Virus record (IMG/VR): IMGVR_UViG_3300036444_000018
Coordinates: 1-22,963 of that record
Source: a virus
DNA: 22,963 nt
Strand: one strand, 5' to 3'
Shown: positions 15,060-21,832 of the stretch, in pieces
How positions within the stretch are numbered: the stretch's first letter is position 1
Layout of the letters: the number at the start of each line of letters is the position of its first letter
Translations under genes and position numbers: made by a program
Notes under the pieces: model-generated
What the model was told of the DNA's origin: nothing
Database searches by the model: none
What the model saw: only the letters and a program-made list of their open reading frames with translations

Positions 15060-15628
15060 GCCGGCGGTCCCGACTGCGCCCCGCCCGCCTGGACGCCGGT
15101 GTGCTTGTGGCTCTTGAGGCTCTTGCCGCCGCCGATCACGTCGTCGCTGGCGGTGACCGTCTCGCTCACCTGGACCGAGCCAGAGATCTGCACGTCGCCG
15201 GTGATCACGGTGTCGGCGGTGATCGTCAGCCCGCCGGGTGCCGCGAGCTCGGCCGTGCCGCCGGCGGGGATCTCGATCTTCAGCGCGTGCGCTTCAGGAT
15301 CGTAGGAGAGCTGGGTGCCATCCTTGAAGGCGATCATCAGCAGCGGATCGGAAGACGGGGCGGGGTGCGCGTCCGAGAACAGGCCCGTCACGGCGACGCC
15401 GGCCTCAGTGTCACCTTCCGCGCAGAGGAGCAGGCACTGTTCGCCAATACTCGGCGGCGACCAGATCCGCACCAGCTCGCCGGCACGAGGGCTAAGCCAG
15501 GGGATGTCTCCGGTGACATTGTCGCCCACGCGGACGCGGCACGTCGCTTCGCCCAGGTCGACGCTCTCGATTGTCCCCAGGCGAAGGATGTTGCCGATGA
15601 TGCGGCGCGGATCCGGCAGATCGCTCAT
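15056..15628 (-). CDS. V: Baseplate assembly/tail spike protein gpV
   Basis: A 190-aa membrane-piercing spike protein. The N-terminal part is an OB-fold-like domain (ILRLGTIESVDLGEATCRVRVGDN, then WLSPRAGELVRIWSPPSIGEQCLLL), followed by a beta-helical repeat region rich in GDVQISGSVQVSETVTASDDV. The tip HKHTGVQAGG carries the His-X-His iron-binding motif of P2 gpV-type spikes. I chose ATG 15628 over TTG 15640. No Shine-Dalgarno is visible before either, and an Ogr-type dyad is centred 58 bases upstream of the ATG, so it begins the second tail transcript. Confidence 0.94.
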   Translation of the reverse strand: MSDLPDPRRIIGNILRLGTIESVDLGEATCRVRVGDNVTGDIPWLSPRAGELVRIWSPPSIGEQCLLLCAEGDTEAGVAVTGLFSDAHPAPSSDPLLMIAFKDGTQLSYDPEAHALKIEIPAGGTAELAAPGGLTITADTVITGDVQISGSVQVSETVTASDDVIGGGKSLKSHKHTGVQAGGAQSGPPA

Positions 15629-15674
15629 GGTGGCGGACAATGCCGCCGGCGGGGCAGCTTCGCGCGAATCGGGG

Positions 15675-15697
15675 CTTGTGGAGCGAGCCTCTACAAG
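15675..15697 (-). promoter_or_regulatory. Late-activator dyad upstream of V (site C)
   Basis: CTTGTGG-N9-CTACAAG, with inverted ends CTTGT and ACAAG; TGT and ACA are separated by 13 bases. It matches the site upstream of J at the same spacing and is centred 58 bases before the V ATG. P2 Ogr sites, as I recall them, have TGT-N12-ACA centred near -55, so this is a likely binding site for the Ogr-like activator. Confidence 0.65.
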
Positions 15698-15740
15698 GCC
15701 GGGCCAGGCTGCGCTTGATCAGCGAGCCCAAGCTGTCGCC

Positions 15741-15851
15741 TTAGATTGAGCCGTACAGCTGGTTCACGGTCAGGGCGCAGATCAAACGGACCGCCGGCTG
15801 TCCCTTCCGCGCCGGTAAGGTGCCGCGATTACCATCTCTATTGATAGCCAC
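15741..15851 (-). CDS. Possible 36-aa phage protein
   Basis: A GTG-initiated frame (VAINRDGNRG, ending LTVNQLYGSI) whose start overlaps the 3' end of the acidic protein gene, with GAGGAAGAGG just upstream as a Shine-Dalgarno. The C-terminal stretch looks protein-like, but the length is small and I know no relative. The alternative is that it is an accidental frame in the space ahead of the V promoter. Confidence 0.3.
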   Translation of the reverse strand: MAINRDGNRGTLPARKGQPAVRLICALTVNQLYGSI

Positions 15852-16014
15852 CCTCTTCCTCACGCTTCTCGGCGGCGTCTTCCTGCGCTTCCTCGAGATC
15901 TGCGGCGTCGTCCACTGGGGGGGACTCGTTGTCATTTTCGGGACCTAGGTACATGACGCTCTCCTCGTGCTCCTCAACGAAGTACGGAGGCGTAGGGTCC
16001 GCTAGCCACACCAT
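15838..16014 (-). CDS. Small, very acidic protein (58 aa)
   Basis: Starts MVWLADPTPPYFVEEHEE and ends in a run dominated by Glu, Asp and Ala (from VDDAADLEEAQ to the final GGYQ). It has more than twenty acidic residues and very few basic ones. Only one frame of this stretch gives such a biased and sensible protein; other frames are Arg-rich shadows. The Shine-Dalgarno is weak, and an internal Met at residue 21 is possible. It lies between the membrane-segment ORF and V. Acidic mini-proteins in phages can be DNA mimics or chaperones, but here function is unknown. Confidence 0.5.
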   Translation of the reverse strand: MVWLADPTPPYFVEEHEESVMYLGPENDNESPPVDDAADLEEAQEDAAEKREEEGGYQ

Positions 16015-16103
16015 TCGCCGGCCGAGAGCCGCAGATCGGAGATCAGCTGCACCGTTGAATGCTGGAGCGGAAAGGCTCGGTCACAGCGAACCGGGACTTT
16101 CTG

Positions 16104-16265
16104 CTATTTGAGCCGCGTCGACACATTCCGCGCCGCAGCCTCCCGCATTTTGGAGCGACGGTATTTGGCTTCGTGAGAGTTGTGCCGGACCCAGACAATC
16201 AGGGTGACCGCAGCGGCGACAATGAAGCCCAGCAGCAGGTAAGCGATCAGGATGCGGTCGGTAAT
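16104..16265 (-). CDS. Small membrane protein without a standard start codon (53 aa)
   Basis: The frame reads (ATT)TDRILIAYLL, then a hydrophobic segment to VTLIVWV, then a strongly basic tail ending STRLK: one transmembrane helix plus a cationic C-terminus. There is no ATG, GTG or TTG upstream of the helix; the frame is closed by TAG at 16275-16277. The codon where an MTDR start would be expected is ATT, a rare but real initiator (as in infC). It may be a lysis-related (holin or spanin-like) or structural accessory protein, or a gene crippled by a start mutation. Position in the tail cluster between fibre assembly and V supports a phage origin. Confidence 0.45.
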   Translation of the reverse strand: MTDRILIAYLLLGFIVAAAVTLIVWVRHNSHEAKYRRSKMREAAARNVSTRLK

Positions 16266-16274
16266 GGAGAATAC

Positions 16275-16296
16275 CTAAGGGCGACGCTCCTACAAG
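16275..16296 (-). promoter_or_regulatory. Degenerate late-activator site (site D)
   Basis: CTAAGG-N9-CTACAAG keeps the right half and the nine-base spacing of the sites upstream of J and V, but the left half has lost TTGT. It lies 10 bases before the ATT start of the 53-aa membrane ORF. It could be a weak or decayed activator site; half-site matches also arise by chance. Confidence 0.3.
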
Positions 16297-16372
16297 ATGG
16301 GGCCGGTGACACTGACCTTCAACGCACAATGTCCCCCTGCAATCATGCCGGCATCCACGATCGTCGACTGAG

Positions 16373-16855
16373 TTAGGCTGGCCAGTGCTCGGCCGCAGCG
16401 ACACCGAGCGCGGAGAGCTGCTTGGCGTCCATGCTCGCGATCGCCGCCTCCAGGCGATCGCTCGCGGCGCGGATCGCGTCGATCCGCTCGCGGCGGGCGA
16501 CCGCCTCGAACGCGTCGATCGTCGATGCTCCGGCCGTGAGCTGGAGCGCCATCATTGCGATCGCCGCATTGTCGTTCGATTGCTGCTCGAGGTTGGCGAC
16601 TTCGATGATCCGGCGGCGCGCCTCGGCGCGCACTCGTCGCAGCGCCGCCTCGCGCTGCTGCTCGAGCGGGAGAGCTGGCCGGCGCGCAAGGCGAGGCCGC
16701 CCCTTGCTGTCCGGGACAATGCACTTCCCCTCGGTTTGGCCTGCCATAAGCTCACGGTGCCGGGCCGCGGTGATCGGCACGGCATCGGCAGGCAGCTCGG
16801 CGTGGATCGCGGAATCGAAGAAGCTGTTACGCGCAGCGCTGTAGTGCAGCGACAT
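16373..16855 (-). CDS. G: Tail fibre assembly protein (gpG-like position)
   Basis: A 160-aa protein with the typical assembly-chaperone opening YSAARNSFFDSAIHAELPADAVPITAARHRELMAGQTEGKCIV, then a long helical region rich in Arg, Ala and Glu. This family helps tail fibres fold and trimerise. It lies 12 bases after the fibre gene and has GAGGAG upstream of its ATG. The position equals P2 gene G, although the sequence resembles other alphaproteobacterial phage fibre chaperones more than P2 gpG. It probably coevolves with its fibre. Confidence 0.8.
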   Translation of the reverse strand: MSLHYSAARNSFFDSAIHAELPADAVPITAARHRELMAGQTEGKCIVPDSKGRPRLARRPALPLEQQREAALRRVRAEARRRIIEVANLEQQSNDNAAIAMMALQLTAGASTIDAFEAVARRERIDAIRAASDRLEAAIASMDAKQLSALGVAAAEHWPA

Positions 16856-16867
16856 TGGGTGGTCTCC

Positions 16868-19075
16868 TCAATAGCCGATCGCGAGGACGTACGGCCAGGA
16901 AAAGGCGTTGTCGCTCGGTGAACCGGTGATCTGGCGCTGGACGGTGACGCCGGTAGTGGTGGGGCTTCCGATCAGCTGCCAAAAGGCGTCGCCTGCAGTC
17001 GTCGCGCTGCTCAAGCGGGTGGTTACCTGGGCGTGCAGGCAGGCGCTGGGAAATGCGATCGGGAAGTTCACGCCCTGCGTTGATTCATAGCCGCCGTTGG
17101 CTCCACCGCCCGCGCACCATTGGATGATGAGACCACCGGGGAGACGCTGGTAGCCGCTGCCGGTGAGATTGTTGGCGAAGTCGGCGACCAGCGCGAAATC
17201 GGACGCATGCCGCCCATCGAGCAGATCAGCGTCGAGTCCAGAGCCATGGCCGTCGTTTCCGGCATCCCAGACTTGATGCCCTGAGCGCGTGATCGCGCCC
17301 GTTGCGGAGAGGGCGCCGGCAACTGCTACAGGTCCGCCTGTGAACGAGAAGCCTGCACCAGTCGACGAAACGAACGGCAACGCGCCGTTGTTGATCCCAA
17401 AACCGATATAGGCCTGGCGCGTGCCGTTCAGATCGCTGAACTCGACATAGCCGCTGTTGCCGGCAGTGCCAGGGAGCAAGTTGACTCTTCCGCCTCCGAC
17501 CGCCGTCGCCACAACCGTTCCCACAACAGTCACGTTCCCGGTGAAGCTTGCACCGGAAAGGAGGGCGTAGTTGGCGGGATTTAGATTGCCCGCGTGCCAG
17601 ACGGCGCTGCCACTCACCTGCAGATGAGTAGCGTTGAGCGTACCAGGAACCGTCAATCCGGTCGTGGTGATCGACAGCGAAGTCGATCCGCCGATTATGA
17701 AATCCCATTGATTGGTAGCCTGAGCGAAGCGCAGCGTGTCACCAGCGTCAACTTGAAGGTCCACCAGCGTCCCGGCTGGTTTGTTGAACCTGACATTCGC
17801 GTCGATCGCAAACGCCGGCGCGGTAATTGCCCCGTTGAAGTTCGCTCCGCTGAGCATGGCGTAATCTGGGGGATTGAAGTTGCCCGCGTGCCAGACCTGA
17901 TTGCCGAATTGCTTGAGAGCCACATGGACATTGAACTCGCTCTCGGAGAGCGTAGTCCGCGCTACACCGGCGATGTTTTGATAGTAGGTGTTCTGCGTTC
18001 GATTGTAGCGAACGAAATCGCCAGCATCGAATGCAAGGTCGATCGTATTGGGATCGATGCGCGCCAGATATGAGTAATCATCCGTCTGCAGAGACGGCGC
18101 GAAAACCGGGCCTGTAAAGGTGCTGCCCGAAAGGTTCGCCTTGGTGGAGGGGTTGAAGTTGCCCGAGTGCCAGACGGCATTGGCGCCCACGAGCAGGCCG
18201 GTGGACCCGACGTAAACCGACGTGCCGCCGCTGGTGAGCTGGATGCGCCCGGGCCGATCATTGACAAAAGCGAAGTCATTGCCTGTGCCGGTGTGCTGGA
18301 TATAGCCGAAGCGCACCGTCTGCGCGGCATTGTAGAAGGAATAGAAGGGCGCGGCGTGCGCGACGCGAAACCCTTCCGAATTGGTGCCAACGACCAGCGG
18401 GGCACTCACGGTGCCCCCAAAAGCGGCGCCGGCGAGCAGCGCGAATTCGCTGCCCTGCTTCCCATCGAGCAGATCCGCGTCGAGGCCAGATCCGGCGCCG
18501 TCGTTGCTCGCGCGCCAGACATCGGCGCCCCAGGTGGCGAAGCGCGCGTTCAAGGCGAAGGATAGGCTCTTCGGCGTGACAGCACGTTGCGCGTCGGCGC
18601 CCGCCGAGGTTTCGGCATCGTTCGCCAGCTCAACGACGCCGGCGGTTTCCGTCGTCGCCGGCGGATTGATGAAGTTGGCATCGCCGAAGGTGATCGTCGT
18701 CGCGTCAATGTCCGCAAACTGGACGTCGATCGCGAGCAGCAGCAGCGCCTGCGCCGCCTTCTCCGCCACGATATCGGCCTGCCCATAGGCGGCGAAGAGC
18801 GTCCCGTCCTGCAGGTAGAGCGCGATCGAGCGCACCGTGTAGACCGCAGTCGTTTCGTCGCGCACGGTGACGTGGATCGTGTCTTCAGACGCAGCCGCGC
18901 CGGAGATGGTGTTGATCCGCTTCACTTCGCCGGGCAGCGCCGCGGTGGCGGGCGAAGCGGCGATCGCGGTGGGCGACACGCCGACCGAGGCGATGCGAAC
19001 CGCGTTGGTGCCGTCGTTGGACGCCGCGACCAGGGCCGCGCGGCCCGCGTTGGTGATGACCAGCTCGAGTGCCAT
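16868..19075 (-). CDS. H: Tail fibre protein (receptor binding)
   Basis: A 735-aa fibre. Residues 1-180 form the conserved baseplate-attachment region (DUF3751-like; LELVITNAGRAALVAA, and the GVVELANDAETSAGADAQRAVTPKSL signature near 146-171). The shaft has recurring units: VWHSGNFNP at 301, VWHAGNFNP at 394 and VWHAGNLNP at 492, each followed by a LSGxxFxG segment. Two longer DGxGSGLDADLLDG units lie near 192 and 608. The C-terminal 100 residues (LPGGLIIQWCAGGG and on to WPYVLAIGY) look like the gp53-type receptor-binding tip. The target bacterium cannot be read from sequence. GGAG precedes the ATG; the gene lies between I and the fibre chaperone. Confidence 0.92.
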   Translation of the reverse strand: MALELVITNAGRAALVAASNDGTNAVRIASVGVSPTAIAASPATAALPGEVKRINTISGAAASEDTIHVTVRDETTAVYTVRSIALYLQDGTLFAAYGQADIVAEKAAQALLLLAIDVQFADIDATTITFGDANFINPPATTETAGVVELANDAETSAGADAQRAVTPKSLSFALNARFATWGADVWRASNDGAGSGLDADLLDGKQGSEFALLAGAAFGGTVSAPLVVGTNSEGFRVAHAAPFYSFYNAAQTVRFGYIQHTGTGNDFAFVNDRPGRIQLTSGGTSVYVGSTGLLVGANAVWHSGNFNPSTKANLSGSTFTGPVFAPSLQTDDYSYLARIDPNTIDLAFDAGDFVRYNRTQNTYYQNIAGVARTTLSESEFNVHVALKQFGNQVWHAGNFNPPDYAMLSGANFNGAITAPAFAIDANVRFNKPAGTLVDLQVDAGDTLRFAQATNQWDFIIGGSTSLSITTTGLTVPGTLNATHLQVSGSAVWHAGNLNPANYALLSGASFTGNVTVVGTVVATAVGGGRVNLLPGTAGNSGYVEFSDLNGTRQAYIGFGINNGALPFVSSTGAGFSFTGGPVAVAGALSATGAITRSGHQVWDAGNDGHGSGLDADLLDGRHASDFALVADFANNLTGSGYQRLPGGLIIQWCAGGGANGGYESTQGVNFPIAFPSACLHAQVTTRLSSATTAGDAFWQLIGSPTTTGVTVQRQITGSPSDNAFSWPYVLAIGY

Positions 19076-19087
19076 TTCTGATCTCCG

Positions 19088-19636
19088 TTAGGCGGCAGGC
19101 GCCTGCACCTGCAGGCGGCGGAAGGTGGTGGGGCGAGCGGCAGCGATGACGCCGACCTGGCCGGACAGGCTCACGCCCTGGGTGAAGATGAAGTGCGACC
19201 GCACCGGCTTGGTGCGGCGGACCTCGTTGATCACGGCATCCGCGAAAGCGGCGCTGGCGGGCGTGCCGCCGGCGCCGGTGAGGGTGACAATCAGCTCGAA
19301 GGTGTAGGGTTCGCCGGGCGGCGTCATCTGCCACCATTCACGAAGTGCTACGCCGCCGCCGAAGCTCTCGACCACGGCTCGCACCGACTCGGCGGTGCCC
19401 TTGCGGCGGGCGATTTCCATCGCGCGACGGACGCGGTTCCGCTTAACCTGATCGGGCCAGTCGCTCGACCAGCTATCGAGCGAGAGCGCCCAGGCGAGAT
19501 AGGGGAGGAGATCAAGCGGGCAGGCGTCGGGGTTCACCAGCTCGCGCAGCGGGACCGGCAGCTCTGTCATGCGCGCGGTGGCCTGCTCGATCGCACGCTC
19601 GAGTGCGCTGGCGTTGGGAGGAAGAAGGCTGCCCAC
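19088..19636 (-). CDS. I: Baseplate/tail protein gpI
   Basis: A 182-aa protein of the P2 gpI family, which connects the baseplate wedge to the tail fibres. It starts at GTG 19636, overlapping the stop of J (TAGTG). Characteristic parts are LPPNASALERAIEQATARMTELPVPLRELVNPDACPLDLLPYLAWALSLDSW and the helix RRAMEIARRKGTAESVRAVVESFGG. J-I-H order is as in P2. Confidence 0.94.
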   Translation of the reverse strand: MGSLLPPNASALERAIEQATARMTELPVPLRELVNPDACPLDLLPYLAWALSLDSWSSDWPDQVKRNRVRRAMEIARRKGTAESVRAVVESFGGGVALREWWQMTPPGEPYTFELIVTLTGAGGTPASAAFADAVINEVRRTKPVRSHFIFTQGVSLSGQVGVIAAARPTTFRRLQVQAPAA

Positions 19637-20547
19637 TATTCGCCGACGCCCGCATGCGTCACGTCAACCAGCGTGCACCAGCTCGCGTGCTCGCGGTCGA
19701 TCACGATGTCGGCCGCAGGCGAGGTGAGCACGACGTTCTGCACGCCCTCGCAGTGGAGCGCGGCAAAGAGCCCCGAGCGCGTGACGTCGAGGCCCAGGCG
19801 GTGCTGGCGATCCTTATATTCGTTGGCGCGCTTGATCGCCTCGGCGAGCACGATCGAGCCGTCGGGGCCTGAGAAGGTCGTAATGGTCGCGACGATCTGA
19901 TACGGCACGATGGTGGCGGATTGGACCGTGACCGCATCGGTGAGCGGGCGGCGGGTTTCGTCCGACACATGCGCCTCGACCAGCTCGAGCAGCTCGGGCG
20001 CCGCGGTGCCGTCTCCTACGCGGGAAAGCACCGTCACGAGCACTTGGCCGGGTGCCGGGCTGATCGCGCTGGCGTCCAGCACGTCGCCCGACGCCGATCG
20101 CGCATGGAAGATATAGGCGCCCTCTGGACCAGCCACCGAATAGCCCTCGGCGGCGATCACGAAGCGGCTACGCAGATCCGCGTCGCTCTCATAGGTGGGC
20201 GGAACGCCGTTTGCCGGATCGCCTTCGTCGAGCAGCAGGCGCTGCACGTTCATCAGCGCAGCCAGGTTGTCGAGATCCGTGCCGGTCGCGAATGCGGGCA
20301 TCACCGCACGCGCCGCGTCGTTGATGCGGCCGCGCAGCAGCACCTCGCGATAGGCAGAGACCTGAAGGATCTTCATCGCCGGATCGGATTCGAGGATCGC
20401 GTCGAAATCCGGCACCAGCGTTTGAAGGCTGGCGAGCATCTCGCCCAGGATCTGCTCGAAGCTGAGCTGCTCGATCACCGCCGGCGGCGGCAGTCGGGAC
20501 AGATCGACGGCGGTGAAGGTGGCGGAAGTGTCCGGCATGGCCGCCAT
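19636..20547 (-). CDS. J: Baseplate wedge protein gpJ
   Basis: A protein of about 303 aa of the P2 gpJ/T4 gp6 baseplate wedge family. Signatures include VDLSRLPPPAVIEQLSFEQILGEML at the N-terminus, then AYREVLLRGRINDAARAVMPAFATGTDLDNLAALMNVQRL, and a later AEGYSVAGPEGAYIFHARSASGDVLDASAISPAPGQVLVTVLSR. A second ATG three codons downstream (20538, MPDTSATF) is an equally good start. Neither has a Shine-Dalgarno. It is the first gene of the tail cluster; an activator-type dyad is centred 48 or 57 bases upstream depending on the start chosen. Confidence 0.94.
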   Translation of the reverse strand: MAAMPDTSATFTAVDLSRLPPPAVIEQLSFEQILGEMLASLQTLVPDFDAILESDPAMKILQVSAYREVLLRGRINDAARAVMPAFATGTDLDNLAALMNVQRLLLDEGDPANGVPPTYESDADLRSRFVIAAEGYSVAGPEGAYIFHARSASGDVLDASAISPAPGQVLVTVLSRVGDGTAAPELLELVEAHVSDETRRPLTDAVTVQSATIVPYQIVATITTFSGPDGSIVLAEAIKRANEYKDRQHRLGLDVTRSGLFAALHCEGVQNVVLTSPAADIVIDREHASWCTLVDVTHAGVGE

Positions 20548-20582
20548 GTCGCGGCGGCGCGGGCTAGGCTGCTAGTCTGGGG

Positions 20583-20607
20583 CCTTGTGGGGCGCGGTTC
20601 TACAAGG
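20583..20607 (-). promoter_or_regulatory. Late-activator dyad upstream of J (site B)
   Basis: CCTTGTGG-N9-CTACAAGG, with perfect 6-bp inverted ends (CCTTGT and ACAAGG) and TGT and ACA separated by 13 bases, as at site C upstream of V. It is centred 57 bases before the inner J ATG. It is a likely binding site for the Ogr-like activator and marks the start of the J-I-H-G transcript. A sigma-70 -10 element is not obvious. Confidence 0.65.
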
Positions 20608-20687
20608 GCGCGCGGAGAAACTCAAACGGCAGAAAATTCATGCCTGCTCGCCGGGATCCGGCCATTCCGCGTACGCCCCGCTGGTAG

Positions 20688-20729
20688 CCGAAAGCCGCCT
20701 GTCTCGTTCCGACTCCCTTGCGGACATTC
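20688..20729 (+). repeat. Intergenic repeat copy
   Basis: CCGAAAGCC and CTTGCGGACATT blocks at the same spacing as the copies at 22168 and 22629. It overlaps the space between the tail cluster promoter and the lipoprotein gene, so it is the first host-like mark to the right of the element. Confidence 0.6.
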
Positions 20730-20752
20730 GCCGGTTCATCGATGCTGACCGG

Positions 20753-21202
20753 ATGAGAAAGCTTTTTATCCTCAGTGCTGTCCTGTCGCTCGGCGGGTGC
20801 GGCGACAACATAGAAGAGAGCTATGCCACTTGGGCTGAAGCAAAACGCGCAGGTGCCGTCGAGAGGGGTTGGTTGCCTCGCTTCGTTCCGACGAGTGCGA
20901 GAGACATTCATGATGCTCATGATCTCGACACCAACGGGCAGAGGCTGACCTTCAACCTCCCCCCTGAAGCGGTTCAGCCAATGCTGGACAGCATTCAGCC
21001 TCACAACGAGCTGCGCGGAGAGCTTGCCACCAAGGCTTTCGATGAAGCGAGATGGAAGCAGGGCGTCGCGCAGGATGCACGGCCCATTTTGCTTTGCACC
21101 CAAACCTACTCAGGCATCCTTATAGCCGATCAGCGAACCGGACGGTCAGTCTATGTTTCTCCCGCAGAGTGGGCGAGAGAGCGTTGTCCAAGGCCCCTTT
21201 GA
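20753..21202 (+). CDS. Small lipoprotein
   Basis: A 149-aa predicted lipoprotein. MRKLFILSAVLSLGGC is a signal peptide with lipobox LGGC (Cys 16). The mature part contains YATWAEAKRAGAVERGWLPRFVP and SARDIHDAHDLDTNGQRLTF, which I recognise as a widespread family of small bacterial lipoproteins without a firm function. The longer open frame upstream (to 20585) would add 56 non-conserved-looking residues, so I chose ATG 20753, where the signal peptide starts. It is divergent from J and likely belongs to the host chromosome rather than the tail element. Confidence 0.8.
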   Translation: MRKLFILSAVLSLGGCGDNIEESYATWAEAKRAGAVERGWLPRFVPTSARDIHDAHDLDTNGQRLTFNLPPEAVQPMLDSIQPHNELRGELATKAFDEARWKQGVAQDARPILLCTQTYSGILIADQRTGRSVYVSPAEWARERCPRPL

Positions 21203-21230
21203 TTTAGCCTGCAATGTCCGTTTTCCACCC

Positions 21231-21399
21231 TATTGTGTTGAAAAACTCTGGATGGGGTCCAAAGCGCTCCAGCAGCAGCAATATCCATGCGTGGGAGCAC
21301 CCGCGTAAGCACGAATAGTGTTCAAATAACCACTAATTTGCATCAATGTGTCTCTATTGAAGCCGGGACGAGGGCTTAGAGGAGTTTTTCAACAGAATA
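21231..21399. mobile_element. 169-bp MITE-like element with TIRs and CACCC target duplication
   Basis: Ends are TATTGTGTTGAAAAACTC (21231-21248) and, on the other strand, TATTCTGTTGAAAAACTC (21382-21399): 17 of 18 bases agree. CACCC lies directly outside both ends (21226-21230 and 21400-21404), as expected of a 5-bp target-site duplication. The interior has no gene. This is the structure of a non-autonomous insertion element mobilised by a transposase elsewhere; I cannot name the family. Confidence 0.75.
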
Positions 21400-21436
21400 C
21401 ACCCAGGTTTGGACGTCGGGAGGGTCGATCCAGATG

Positions 21437-21480
21437 CCAAAAGCTGCCGGGCCGCTGACGCCCCATTTCTTGCCGTTCAG
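21437..21480 (+). repeat. Intergenic repeat copy
   Basis: GCCAAAAGCTGCCGGGCCGC, then TGACGCCCCATTT, aligns with the copy at 22629. The right end (TTGCCGTTC) has diverged from TTGCGGACATT. It is located just right of the MITE-like element. Confidence 0.55.
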
Positions 21481-21545
21481 CATCACGTTTTAGGTCGCTT
21501 AAAGCCGCCGTTGACGACGGCCGTGTTCGCTGGCCTTCTTATCTC

Positions 21546-21761
21546 ATGAACGATGAGCGCGACCCCTACGGCAGGTTGATTGACCCGGCTGAGGCCTATC
21601 AGCAATTCATGCTGGGCCTTTTCGACATGTTGGCTGAAGCAGGGGACGAGGGCTATTGCGCCGAAGCTTGCGAAAAATTGGCCGAGGCACGCCTCATGTT
21701 TATGGACGAGTTTGAGGCTCGGCACCCAGGATATGGAAAGGGTCGCGCTGTCTGGCGCTGA
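21546..21761 (+). CDS. Small acidic hypothetical protein (71 aa)
   Basis: Starts MNDERDPYGRLIDPAEAYQQF and is helical and acidic, with two Cys in YCAEACEKLAEARL. No signal peptide or membrane segment. The Shine-Dalgarno is poor. I do not recognise a family. Amino-acid use is natural, unlike the opposite-strand frame, so I favour this strand. It ends 71 bases before the next membrane protein start. Confidence 0.5.
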   Translation: MNDERDPYGRLIDPAEAYQQFMLGLFDMLAEAGDEGYCAEACEKLAEARLMFMDEFEARHPGYGKGRAVWR

Positions 21762-21832
21762 TCGCCCTACTCTCAGACACTCGGGCGCAATCAAGGTTGC
21801 TCGAAACGCGTCATTGGTTCAGCTTGCGCCAT

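Noticed and set aside
20585-20752. 56-residue N-terminal extension of the lipoprotein frame
   Set aside because: A standard signal peptide and lipobox start at ATG 20753; the extension covers the J promoter dyad and an intergenic repeat.
21483-21794. 103-aa minus-strand frame in the right flank
   Set aside because: It runs antisense to the 71-aa acidic protein, which has more natural composition; no start signal is visible.
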